Positions 52,736-64,000 of a stretch of 64,000 nucleotides of DNA are shown here, in pieces; position 1 is the stretch's first letter; the number at the start of each line of letters is the position of its first letter. The notes beneath the pieces are model-generated. The model ran no database searches. It was given only the letters and a program-made list of their open reading frames with translations, and was not told the DNA's origin. Origin of the DNA: Heliocidaris tuberculata (taxonomy: Eukaryota > Echinodermata > Echinoidea > Camarodonta > Echinometridae). The stretch lies in the NCBI GenBank assembly GCA_025618425.1, contig CM046850.1, forward strand, positions 1,095,819 to 1,159,818, written 5' to 3'. Made by a program: the position numbers and the translations under genes.

Positions 52736-53405
52736 TATCGGCTACTTGGGCTAACTCGGTAAGTGGTAAGGCTTTGCTGGTAGACGCTAGTATTAGCAGG
52801 ATATTATTGGGGAGGCGTTGGAGAAGTTTTTTCTTCGTCCATTTGTTTGTCAGTCAAAGGTATTAAACTTGTCTAGATTCGGATGGGAACAAATGCTTGA
52901 AGTATTACAGGGACCAATTCTCCTGTTAGCAAGAGGATGTTCTGAAGAAGTGACAAGCAATGGGAGAGGTATTTTCTGTAATTCTGTATTCATTGATAAA
53001 GGGTGGATTTATATTTCTTACAGTGTACATGTTGAGGCTGTATTTATCTATCGTACGATAGGTGCATAAACAGCCTCAACGAGAGCGGATAGAGCGGATG
53101 TGCCCCACCACAGTGGTAAGTTCAGGGACCAGCGTGGTGAGATCGGTCACCTGTTTCTCAAGGGTGCACATGAGTTTAGGAGTGTTGTCAGCCATTTCTG
53201 GCATGACGGCTGAAATGGTGTTAGATGGGTCTGTGTGCCTCTGTTATCCGATTGGCTACTTGGGCTAACTCGGTAAGTGGTAAGGCTTTGCTGGTAGACG
53301 CTAGTATTAGCGGGATATTATTGGGGAGGTGTTGGAGAAATAATTGTTTCAATATCCCCTTTTCCAGCTCTCTTTTTACAGACTCACCTCGAGTGCGGAT
53401 AGATC
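52736..53405 (-). pseudogene. duplicated Ty3/gypsy gag fragments
   Basis: On the - strand two direct repeats (52738-52815 and 53248-53345) read as a gag capsid segment: FLQHLPNNIPLILAST then KALPLTELAQVA. The pattern resembles Mag/SURL-type Ty3/gypsy gags known from sea urchins. Further frame continues upstream to 53405 and downstream to about 53070, but stops break it. No LTR, protease or polymerase is present. Confidence 0.6.
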
Positions 53406-54498
53406 ATATAATGAATGAATGAAGATATGCATCAATTGTTTTATACAACGAAACTCTTAGATCCATGTTATTTGATCCAAAAACAATTCTTTTTAAGATT
53501 GGTCCATCTCATTATCGATGACAAGTAAGTCACAAGTTTAGTAGGTTTACTCTAGCACCCACACAAAGTATAAACGGACTAACCTCTACACACATTGCTA
53601 CAGCCACTTCACATTTGGTGCCATACATACCTGGCCACTTTCTTTGTATCTGATTTGTGGACAAAATTATTAGGGAATTACGTGCCATTTGTCTTCATGG
53701 TGGAAGTTTGATGGCAACGACGCTGAGCATGGGCTGCTCTCCCATAGGAGTTATACCGGGTTCAATCACTGCACTACCTTGTTCTGTCATATCGCAGCAA
53801 AATTTGATCAACTGTCCAATATCAAATGTATGCAAATTACTAATATGATACTTATATGCAATAACAAATGTCAATACATAATCAAATCTCCCTTTGCAAT
53901 GTCACATCGGGGTCACCATTTTGTGGAGTGTGTTTTGGTTATTCAAGTAGGAATTGATGCCAAAACATATTGACTTAAATTTCTAAAACACGCTGGACAT
54001 ACCCTTCCACATCATCAAAGAACATTGTTCTGTACTCTCCCGAGGGTACAGAAGTACTATTTCTTACCCAATAGCATGGGAATGGAAAGAGTTTGTGTTC
54101 TCATTACACCTATTCCTCATCTTACATGCTGAGACACCCCTTGTTGCTTAATGCAATGGGATGAAGTCTTGTCCATTTAAAATTACCCTTTGCCAAACTT
54201 CAATTCAATTTACTTCACCAAAGCAATAAAAAACATAAATACATGCATACCATACATACCTACATGGAATCTATACATTGTTACAGCATAAAGTATAAAA
54301 AGTTGCTTGGCAGGTACCAGCCAGAAAGGAAGTGACCCTTGTGAGTGACTGACCTTAAAAAAGATATAATTAAAAGAATGTATGTACCAGCTTACAATGA
54401 CAATAAAAAAAAACCCTTTACATTACCACAAATGACAGGCGTATAATTAGACTTCCATCTTCCTTGTATACAAACAAACCAATCATTTTCAACACACC
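53406..54498. other. intergenic, nothing recognised
   Basis: Several open frames of about 60-95 codons show no domain or splice context. Confidence 0.4.
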
Positions 54499-54612
54499 TG
54501 GGGGGTGTTTCACAAAGAGTTAAGTTTGACTTAAAGTTGCACTTAAATTCCTAGTTGCGTGCTGTATATTACGCATCACCGCATTGGTCAGATCATGCTC
54601 AGGGGACGCGAG
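54499..54612. mobile_element. family F MITE, left half only
   Basis: CTGGGGGGTGTTTCACAAAG to GCTCAGGGGACGCGAGCTATT aligns with the left half of 19506-19733. Confidence 0.75.
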
Positions 54613-57600
54613 CTATTCTTTCTACACTCCTTATTCACAGCCGTCCTCAAGTCCACCTGAAACTTTAGGTCCTGGGTGCTTCATGGGAACTGTATCTCTG
54701 CTTGAGCGACCAGAGCTTGGAAGATATGCTTTTGTTACGTTTATATGGCTTGCTGAGGTCTTTGTCATGAATGTTGAGTAGAGAATAAATTTCTTGCTTA
54801 TACAAACCTATAAAGTAAGCACCTGAACATGTAAATGGAGACAAAAGTGTTATAATTTGGTATTTCTTTTCAGTAACGTGATGTGTTTGAAATGAAATTG
54901 TATGACCCAAAAAGAAAAAGAAAAGAAAAAAGGGCTTACCTGTACCTTAAAATGTTCCAACCTGTTGAGATCCAGTATGATTCTTCCTCAAACCTGTAGG
55001 CCCTACATATTATTTATTTTGACACTTTCTTTCTTTGAAAATCCATGATTATTTACAGTCGTCCTTTGCTAAACTCTCAGACCCTTAAACAAATCGGAGG
55101 TCATTTGACAGCAGGTCACAATTATTTCTGAAGGAATCATAATGCACATGTCATCTGCTTCTCCATACTTTATTGCAAATTCATCATCACTGTATCTCTT
55201 CAAGAAACCAGACTACCAAAAGGTCTTGTCTTCCCATTTCTGTGTTTATACATGTATGTAGATGTACAATCAAGTTGGGATTCTTGATGAACAAATGACT
55301 TTAATATGAAAAGTTCTCATTACATGGCTTCCAAAGTTCATCCTTCAAGATTTGCTTTAGTTCTTCAATGATTATGTCTGCATGCATTCCAGTTGTGACC
55401 TCGATGCGATGGGTGTACATGTGAAGTGTGCTTCCAGCAGAACAAGAAGTCCACATTCCTTCATTAGTTTATATGCTCCTGGCTATTTTTGGTGGATTGC
55501 CAATCACCATCTCAGAATGGCTGGACTCGGTCCAAATTGTCTTCTGTCTTTCATCTTCATAGCTCTTTGTTGCTTTTCTCAAAGGTATCTATAAGCAGAT
55601 TGTTGAGGAACAATGGCCTCAAATTGTTATACTGACAATGAGTTCCTTAATTCCTGAGCTTTTAAATGATTCCATCTCACAGTGGGCAAACCCCCAAAAG
55701 ATGCATATCTTCTTTCGGGTCAGTTCCATGTATATCTGTACATTTTTTTAGTACCCTGTTTGAGTTCCTCAGGAGAGAGAGATAGTCACGTTTAGTTGAA
55801 GACGAAGGCAATGTTTTATCTAAATCTTTTACTTTCTTGTCTTTCTAGGAAACTAAATCTCTTTGTGATATTAACCACACTTCACACCTGTTTTTGCCCT
55901 TCTCAGCGATCAACTTTGATTCCAAATGTCAAACCGTTTGATAATTGACACCATCAGTACTCGGGATGACAAATTTGGAATCTAGTCGCAAGACGGTACT
56001 TGACCTCTCTTGGACATAAACTCTGCAAAATATGTATACTGATACGTAATGTTTAAAAGGCAACTGTGTCAATGAGTTTATACATGTATGCTGTCCCTTT
56101 TCTCAGAGTAAATGATCTGCCTACGAGGATTGCCCCATGACCAACCCGTACCATGTCACATCATAGTAAATCGTGACACATGTAGGAACTGTGCACATTG
56201 TATCATCTTTGACAGATACTAGTGTACTGTCTTCCTGCTTACCGACAGATATTCTAACTGATGAGGAAGTCTGTGTACAGGCAGCAAGAAGTTCAGCCAC
56301 TGTTCATACATCACTCTATTAATAATTGAACAATAAAGGAACAGAGGGAAAACAAATCACATTTTGACATTAGAAGATTGAAGAAAATACACAGCACAAG
56401 GGCTACAGATTATAAGTAAAACCCTAGGACTTGACCAGATGAAAATGGTCCATGTAGGGCAGTTAACATTTAAGAAAACCTATTCATTAAAGAAATTATT
56501 ACCGCTGGTTAGTTCCACCATCAATCATTAAAGTAAATGTTAAAGTTTCATTCCTACATATTTTAAACTAGTAATATAAAATAATGAAAAACATCAAATT
56601 ATTTGCAGATCATCTCTTGACATAACCAAACTGTCATTCTCATTACAGGTTTTGTAACATGATGAATTGTCTCTCGTTTGCCTTCTTTTGAATATCACTG
56701 ATGTTATCACCCTGTACTTTGCCAGTTAACCTCCATTTTGAAGCACCACCCTGTAATGTTCCTTACATATCTGCACTAGGTTGTGACCTTTATTGGATCC
56801 TTTTCCTTTCGGAACATCAAATCAGAATGAAGATGAAAATTCAGTGGTATGATTCATTTAAGTATTTGGCATATTTAGATCATTATATGTTGAAATTTAA
56901 ATGATTTCATGAACTCCCCAATATTGTGAGGTCTTGGTGTGTGCAAAAATATCCCTGGTTTAATTTGCAGATCTGTAGGGATGAAGCCTTGTCCAGTATA
57001 CTTGTTGGGTTCTTCAGGTCTCAATTCAATACAATGTACATTGTCATCCAGTCAATGTTTTCTTCTTCTATTTTTCCTATATTATAAACAGGAAAAAAGG
57101 ATAATGAAAGTTGTGACAGTAGACATGTTTATTTTTCACTTTGTCTATGTTTTGGTGGGTTGGATCTGTCTAATATCTACATGTATTTTGTATATCTTAT
57201 AATTGAAATATTAGGGGGAAGTATTCAAGCATTGATTGTCGCATACCTTTGGCCATTTTCCACATTGTGATATCTATTCCTGTCCATCATTCTTTTCCTG
57301 ATCTGTCTCTCTCTCTCTCTATCTTGTACAGTTTCTATCTGTGCTGTAGATTGCCAGGCAGAATACTACCGTCTTTAATAGTACTGTGGTTTAAAACTGA
57401 ATGAATATACCATACATTCCACATTTAAGCTTTAATAAATGAAAAGATATTTACTATGAATTGATTTTAAGTGCACAGTCATGTATGTACTGGTATTGTA
57501 TGTAGGAGTAATATTGCTTCTTATATAGTTTTTACATCTTTCCATTTTAAGATGTGTTTCATTGCCAGCTTTCAGAGACAAATTTTAAAGATGCTTAATT

Positions 57601-57651
57601 TATAAACATTTTTTATGACAACCGTTTTAATAGATGAATTACACCTGTATG

Positions 57652-57694
<43 letters not shown>

Positions 57695-58861
57695 ATATAT
57701 ATATATATATATATATAGACAATATGACAATATGGTCCTTTAAAAGTGTAGAGCTACATTCACACTTGTTGAATGAATGGAGCTCTAGATTACTCAGTTA
57801 GATGTTATGTGTCATGATAGACATATTTATAGTAGTAGAGGCTAAGCTTGGTTCTTTTTAAGACATTTCTTGTCACATATACATCTACATGTACATTACA
57901 AGCATATATGAAGATAAACTGGAGAATTATTATAGTGCAATCTGTTTTTTATGTTGATTGCATATGGATAGCTTGCTATTTTATTTTTCATTGTGACTGT
58001 AACTATGACTTAAATAAAGCCTATATAAAGCCTATGACTTAATTGGTGCTACTTAATAACTTGTTTTGCAGAATCTGGATCATGCTCCCATTTTAGAAAT
58101 ATGGTAATAGCATGTGAAATTGGTTCTAGGCAGGGTTGTAGTTATCATCTTGGCTTTAGTTGTGAATTTTGTTGTAACCATTTGAAATTCACACACTTTG
58201 ATAGTGAGCACTTGTTTTTATGGTGATGTTGCTTTTGCTGTGCAATAAGATTGTTGTCTAAGCTGTGTGTAAATGTTATTTTGCAGGCAATGGAACATTG
58301 GATCTTGTCTTAAGAAAAAAAAAGAAGATCAAATTTGTTTGTACACGAAATAAGAAAAAGCAAACAAAACAGACAACAAAACAAAAGGGGGGGGGGGGGA
58401 CTCTTTTCTCTCTTTCAGAACAATCATGTGTATTGTCAGATTTATTATCTTCCACATAGTGGGTGCTATTGCTTCCATATTGATAGTTACTAAAGAAATA
58501 TTATGGTTACTGCATGTGGTTCAAAACAATTAATGTTGGATTATTCCATGCTAAATATATTTAAATTTTTAAAGAATGCAATCAGGCTAATTCTATTTGT
58601 ATGAAAATATCCAAAGAACATACATAAATTGAATTGAATTTATTAAACATTGCTGATTTACATCAATATTCTGTTCATACACATACAATGTATAACAGAG
58701 TATATCATGTAATGGCAATGCAAGCCAATAGTAAGTAATTTCAGAGTTTATTTCTATAAATACACTACCTTAAATTCTGATTTTAGGCTAAATATGTTCT
58801 ATGAATAGTAATAGAGATTTGAATCTTTTATGTATTCAAGTATAACTTTCTGATGTCTTAA
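54613..58861. other. intergenic AT-rich region
   Basis: It contains an (AT)n microsatellite at 57655-57717 and a poly(G) run near 58388. No exon with clear homology or splice context was recognised. It may contain unspliced 3' sequence or a lncRNA, which cannot be told from sequence. Confidence 0.4.
57655..57717. repeat. (AT)n microsatellite
   Basis: About 30 AT units with two interruptions. Confidence 0.95.
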
Positions 58862-59220
58862 GTTTAAAAAGAAGGTTGAGTTCTTGGAAAGATGTAAAAT
58901 AAATTTTGAGCTTTGTCATATGTCAGTTTGGAAGAATATCATAAAAAAATCCCCTGAAAAGGATTGCTCTTCAAACGCCGTCATATTAAAAATATGACGA
59001 GAAATAGCTGAAGTGTTCGGGCCGCACATTCATGCCACCTTTGTGTGCAGTCCCATGTACCCATTTCTGTGTGCAGTGCATGTGCCTTTCCGCGAAATTG
59101 GGTTAATTTATTATCATTTTGACAATTCCAAAACCTCACAGTATACACCAATTCCTATGTAGACACGATCAACCTTCCCCAATTTCTTATCGCATGACCA
59201 GAACTCAACTTTATCTTTAA
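58862..59220. repeat. family H repeat copy 3
   Basis: It shares AGAAGGTTGAGTTCTTGG with 13045-13080 and CCAAAACCTCACAGTA with 41320. No terminal repeats were identified. Confidence 0.55.
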
Positions 59221-59305
59221 CCTATTAGATACGATTTTATTTTAGTCTTACACACACTTATGTACTACTCCAGCCTGAGTTATCAAGGGTATAGTATTCA
59301 TCAGG

Positions 59306-59735
59306 TTAAGTGTTTCAGGACAGGAATTATTTAAGAGCTAAATTGATCACATTTTGTTCTTCAAATTGGCAACAATATTTTTTCTTTCACTGCTACATGT
59401 ACTGGTTCTATAAGGTGTAATATCTTTGAAAAAATATATGCATGGTTAGGAATTTTGTTGAAACTGTCGAAAAGTTGAAAGAATTGCCAATTTTGATAAA
59501 AAACAAATGATTTTGAACCTCTCAATGTGTTGCCAATTTAAGGATTTTAAAGCTTATTCTCATTTTCTTAAATTCCTGGCATCAAACGCAATATGGTCAT
59601 GCAACAAAAATGGATATAGTGTGTGCAGAAAATTTTGCTCTTTCTACTCATGCATCAGGCATATTTTTTAGAGCTTTGAAACAAAAGATATTGAGCCACA
59701 CCACAAAATGTTGTCAATTGTCTTGAAAGGGTTAA
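59306..59735. mobile_element. TTAA-flanked MITE, family E copy 4
   Basis: It runs TTAAGTGTTTCAGGACAGG to CTTGAAAGGGTTAA. The left end has lost part of the CCCTTTC end. The 190-base block follows directly. Confidence 0.7.
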
Positions 59736-59740
59736 ATGTA

Positions 59741-59931
59741 GATTTGTATTTGTGCGTACATTGCACACTGTGTGCTTCTGTTAATATTGTTGAGGTGTAT
59801 GAGTTTTAGGGTATGTTGAAAATTGTGAAGTAAACTTTTCTTTTGTGATGCAAGTCTTTAATTTGCTCGCTGGCATTATTTTTCAGAGTCGAGTCATACC
59901 CTACCAAATGTTATTATTCTTCCTTTGTTTT
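59741..59931. repeat. 190-base block, second copy
   Basis: Near-identical partner of 18601-18790, same orientation. Confidence 0.85.
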
Positions 59932-59936
59932 ATCAT

Positions 59937-62900
59937 GTGATTTATGCTGAAGTAATAAGAGTACATTTGTGTCCAACAATTGTCAATAGAGATACTATGT
60001 AGAGCCAAATTATATACTTGAAATATATTTTGGTGAAAACTTATGTTGAGAAGCATATATTGTTATTATGTGGTATATATTTTGTCTCAAATAAATATAT
60101 TGATCATGTCAAGTAAATTGGTAATCTTTTTTTGTTAATTTGTTTATCTGTTGTTTCAGTTTTTAATAATGAGAGATAGAAAAATATAGCTATTTTTGAA
60201 AATTTTATTCCATATTTTCTGTCAATATACATCACATTTCATATCATATCACCACATCTGATGATTTTAAAGAAGTATATCACCAATAATACCACTTTCC
60301 CCAAAGGAAAATACCTACTGTTTCATCTCTACTTCCTACCCTAATCCATTTCCCCCATTATTAATCTAAGAATGAAACAAAAGGGGCTGACATGGAAGAC
60401 TTTCAGCACATTTTTTCCCTTCAAATTGAAAGGGTCTGCATCTCACATAGATGGACCAATTCACTTGAACAATGAAGAATATACGCTGCACATGTATGTC
60501 TTCCAAAACCGTATTCAATACAACGCACATTTCTGTGAGTCTGTGGGTCTTTGTTACATGTAACGGCAGTATTCATAGATTACATGTATTTGTAAAAATT
60601 TAATATGGCAAACATGATCTAATATTGCTTTTAAAAAATGATTTTTTCTGCCAATCGTAATAAACCAAAAGAATATAAATTTTGCACTACTTCACAATTC
60701 TGATCTCCCAAAAGATTCCAAATTTCTAATGAACAGATAATTATTGTCATTATGACAATACATTTTAAAATTTTCATAAACCTAGGTCTCGTAATTCAAA
60801 TTGACAGTACAGTCGATACAATATGGTCTCTAAAATGACACCAATAAGTAGCCTATATAAGCAGCATTGTATTCAAATGAAAGAAAATCCCATCAAATTT
60901 GAAAGGAAATCCAACCTTGGAAATACTTCACTTTGAACGTATCCAGGAATGAGTGCATCATTTTTCTGCTTACACTCAAAAAAGACTTTCATTCAACACC
61001 TAGCTTACATAGTAAAGTCTGTATGAATACATGTACATCTATTTTAACCAGTTCAGAAAATACATTATAGGAGCTAGCTTAAAGGGAAATCCCACCTTAA
61101 TGGCAAGTTTATTTGAAAGAGAGGAAAAATCAAAGAAGCAGATGGGTGAAACTGAACAAAATCGGACAAGCAATAAGAAAGTTATGAAGTTTTGAAAGTT
61201 GTAATCACTACACATACGGGAATTTCAAATTGGCCGAATAGGTAATGTCACTGTGATGTAGTTGACGACAACTCCCCCATTCGCTCTAACACACAAAATG
61301 ACTAAAATGTCATTTTTTTTTCAAAATGTAATACTAAGATCTTTTTCTTTCATGAGGACCTATAACAGTATGTTATCTCCAATACCCGGTATATTTTGAG
61401 TATTGCCCTGAGGGTAAATGCCTCAAAGAAAACAAAAAATTAATGATATGTTTGTGCACGACGAACGGGGGAGTTGCTAACAAAAATGTCGCAATCGACT
61501 CACCAAATTGCCAGTATGAGATTCGCATAGATATAGTGATCTCATTTTTCAAACATCCATAACTTTCTTAGTCCTTGTCCAATTTCTTTCAAACTTTCAC
61601 CATCCTGTTTTTCTTATTTTTCTGCTTTCACACAAATCATCTTTTTACCAAGGTTGGATAGCCCTTTAATACATCTGCACAGTTTGTAGTAGCAATCACA
61701 CAGCACAAAAGATAAAACTTCATAGTAAAACAAAAATCTGTATGTTTTCTTTGATATATGTATATGAAGGGTAAATGACAACTCTGGGTACAAAATACCA
61801 CTTCAGCATTTCAAAATGATCGGTGCCTTGTGGATAGATAGACTGGACTGACTCGATACATATGTGTACCAATTCTTCAGCATTCTACATTATTTTCATG
61901 ACACATTGTTAATTATGATAGAAAAATATCTTATATTTTTGTGTAAAACAAGTAATCATGGTTGATAATGTCATATTAAAGGAAAAATATAGATGTAAGA
62001 AAAATGTTCAAGTCCACATATAGGTACAAGACAAATGTACTTAAGGTTTGGCATGTTTTTAGATGTGGCAACAACTGGCACTGCACAACAGAATTTGTCC
62101 ACGAAGTTGCTGTGGTTGGATGTAATTTACTATTCAGGAAATGTTAATGCTGCATGTAGATCAAATTAGCTTGCTAAAAGGATTGTTGGTAAACAATTAC
62201 ATGTACATTAGGAAACATGCATTTCTAAAAATATACAAAAATAAAGTCATGGCTGGGTAGTTCCCATGCAAGTAAATGTAATTATAGCAGCAAGTGTATT
62301 GAAATAATAGAAAAGTGTACACATGTATTTCAATAGTTCTTCAGCATTTGATATAAATTGTGCAGTAAAAGGGAAGCTTGAAAAATTGCGCAGACTATAA
62401 AATCTTAAGATACATGTCCAAAGGGAGCTCAGAGTTTATCACAACCCCAAAACACGAAAGCAAACCTGTCAGTACTTTGATATTTTGTTTTATTTCAAGA
62501 GCTAGATACCATGAGGTTTGATGATCTGTGAACATAAATGCATTCACAAGAACCTCTACAACAGAATGAATGTACATCAATAAACATACATTTGTAGCAT
62601 GCACACAAAATAAAAAAAACAACTCAGAAAGCAGGAAATCTTGTTTATGGTATCCATGTTCTTGTGCAAGTTACTCTTGTCATTCATTTTATACAAATAT
62701 AACATGTTTTAAGGTCTGATTTCCTTTCTATATTTAATAAAGAAGTGGTAGTAATTTACTTCTTTGAATAAGTTGATTGCAATCGCCAATATAGGTTGTC
62801 AGCCACATAAACAAATCTTCATTTAATAATAAAAACCATGTAACAATACAAGGTGAATACATTGCAAACTCTGGCACAAAACACTGAAACATACTTTTAT

Positions 62901-63882
62901 GATTAAATATTAATGCTTTTTAAAATCATTATTTTCAGCAATTACGTCCAGGAAAAATTGATGCAATGTATTACAGTAGCATTCTGTACTGTATTTAAAT
63001 TTGACATCTGAAATTGAATAATGTCATGCTGTACTGATGGCTGGTCCCAGTGCCTTGTGTATATGCCATTCAAACAACTACTGTATTTCAGAAAAGTTTT
63101 ACATGAATAAAGATTACGTTAATGATGACTTGTCTAACATATATCACCACTGCCTTTCTGTGCAGAGGAAATAGGAAAAAGAAAGATGGTAGTTCAAAGA
63201 ATGATGATAGATCACTGATATCAAATATACACCTGACAATGTTAGCATAAACAAAATATCATACGTCATCATACATGTAAGTGCGGGTTAAATGGTTTTT
63301 ACACAACTAGTAAATTTCAATACAAGCTCTTTATACGTGTCTAGTACAAGTAACAACACAAAACTGAATACAGCACACATTGTATGGATCAGAGCAACAA
63401 CAAAAAAATTGTCACAGTGATAAATGTTAAACCACATAACATACATGTACAGTACATGTATGTATTTGAATCATGCATCATTTCTATTTGACACATACCT
63501 CTAAAAGTAAATTCTGGTTTCAAATAAATCATCTTTTTCTTCAGCTCAAGAAAAGTTGAATTTGAGGTTCAAATTTTCAAATAAAATTGCTCATAAACTA
63601 TCAATAGAATACCTTCAAGCATTTGACAGAATGAAGCATCCTATGATAACCTGAGGTATACATGTTGTGTTCACATATCCATACAATATGTCCACAGAGC
63701 GTTTCACCTGAAAAGATCCGGGATGTGCAGCGTTGGAGACAAGTCTCTCCCTCTCTCAAACATTAAACTATCATCATGCTGCACAGATCCTGCAGTAATA
63801 CTTTGATTTCTCAATATTAAGATACAATCTCATGAAGTCATTTAATTCTCCTGATGTTAATAAGTATCATTGATTGATGTGA
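59937..63882. other. convergent intergenic region and probable PCCA-like 3'UTR
   Basis: No reading frame here looks coding. The sequence is AT-rich with several TTTATT words, for example near 60204; on the - strand these are AATAAA, so the 3' end of the - strand gene cannot be fixed. It contains one full TTAA-flanked family A element at 61079-61669. The rest shows no recognisable structure beyond scattered TACATGTA words. Confidence 0.4.
61079..61669. mobile_element. TTAA-flanked palindromic MITE, family A copy 7
   Basis: TTAAAGGGAAATCCCACCTT to AGGTTGGATAGCCCTTTAA with TTAA at both ends. Confidence 0.8.
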
Positions 63883-63951
63883 TTATTCCAGCTCCAGTAT
63901 AACATCTTCTTCAGCTATGCTGTCACCTTCAACAAAATGAACAGCTTTGAC
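63883..63951 (-). CDS. PCCA: last exon of propionyl-CoA carboxylase alpha chain (PCCA-like), partial
   Basis: On the - strand an acceptor ending gttatcacag at 63952-63961 precedes 23 codons: VKAVHFVEGDSIAEED, then VILELE and a TAA stop. In the biotin carboxyl carrier domain of PCCA the chain ends with this pattern: VK-x-VH, a Gly-Asp turn, and a closing LVELE strand. PCCA is the mitochondrial matrix subunit that carries biotin and carboxylates it, passing CO2 to propionyl-CoA in branched-chain amino-acid and odd-chain fat breakdown. The biotinyl AMKM motif would be one exon upstream, beyond the window. Other biotin carriers (MCCC1, pyruvate carboxylase) are less likely because their ends differ. 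The assignment rests on 22 residues. The gene converges with the + strand transporter. Confidence 0.7.
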   Translation of the reverse strand, partial: VKAVHFVEGDSIAEEDVILELE

Positions 63952-63961
63952 CTGTGATAAC

Positions 63962-63993
<32 letters not shown>

Positions 63994-64000
63994 GGAGAGA
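63962..64000. repeat. (GA)n and poly(G) microsatellite at the edge
   Basis: An AG dinucleotide run followed by about 12 G and GAGAGA. On the - strand it forms the pyrimidine-rich tract directly before the acceptor of the PCCA-like last exon. Confidence 0.85.

Noticed and set aside
1..64000. tRNA, rRNA or other structured RNA genes
   Set aside because: No cloverleaf with A and B boxes or rRNA-like core was recognised by eye; a tRNAscan/Infernal run would decide.

Overview
This is eukaryotic nuclear DNA from an invertebrate animal. It is AT-rich, its coding sequence is split into short exons with GT-AG introns, and there are no operons or bacterial ribosome sites. I favour an echinoderm, probably sea-urchin-like. 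Reasons are the mix of DIRS-like, Ty3/gypsy, Tc1, hAT-like and TTAA-site elements, a short TTAGGG-type array, and very frequent palindromic TACATGTA words. The species is not proven; another marine invertebrate could fit.

The main gene is on the + strand. Seventeen in-frame exons between 8571 and 52249 encode the last ~500 residues of a polytopic membrane protein. It carries a GTGILGLP motif typical of the first helix of AAAP/APC amino-acid transporters. The N-terminal exon was not found. At the right edge, on the - strand, lies the last exon of a biotin-dependent carboxylase, best matched to the propionyl-CoA carboxylase alpha chain (PCCA). The two genes converge across about 11.6 kb. A possible last exon of another + strand gene sits at 4361-4462.

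Most of the rest is mobile DNA inside introns. From left to right: small palindromic MITEs (0.9-4 kb); a TIR element with three copies of a SAM-like first exon (5.6-7.2 kb); repeat family D (9.4-10.9 kb); a TTAA-flanked segment with a THAP-domain exon (10.9-12.5 kb); an internally deleted DIRS-like retrotransposon with its diagnostic internal complementary region (14.8-16.7 kb), beside a 400-base pyrimidine minisatellite; a deeply nested copy of family D holding a 2.6-kb element with 15-base TIRs and nine GTCCGTCCGTGAC-type motifs (27.7-33.1 kb); a 4.5-kb CACTA-ended element with a GAT-rich tandem array (34.3-38.8 kb); a tandem duplication just before exon 11 (38.9-40.6 kb); a 47-base tandem array inside a palindrome (41.4-42.1 kb); a Tc1 relic folded into a long hairpin (47.1-48.9 kb); and Ty3/gypsy gag fragments after the transporter gene (52.7-53.4 kb).

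Nested copies give direct evidence of target-site duplications: TTAA for several families and AGGT for the 2.6-kb element. An 8-base duplication flanks one hAT-like MITE, and GAT flanks both ends of the DIRS-like element.
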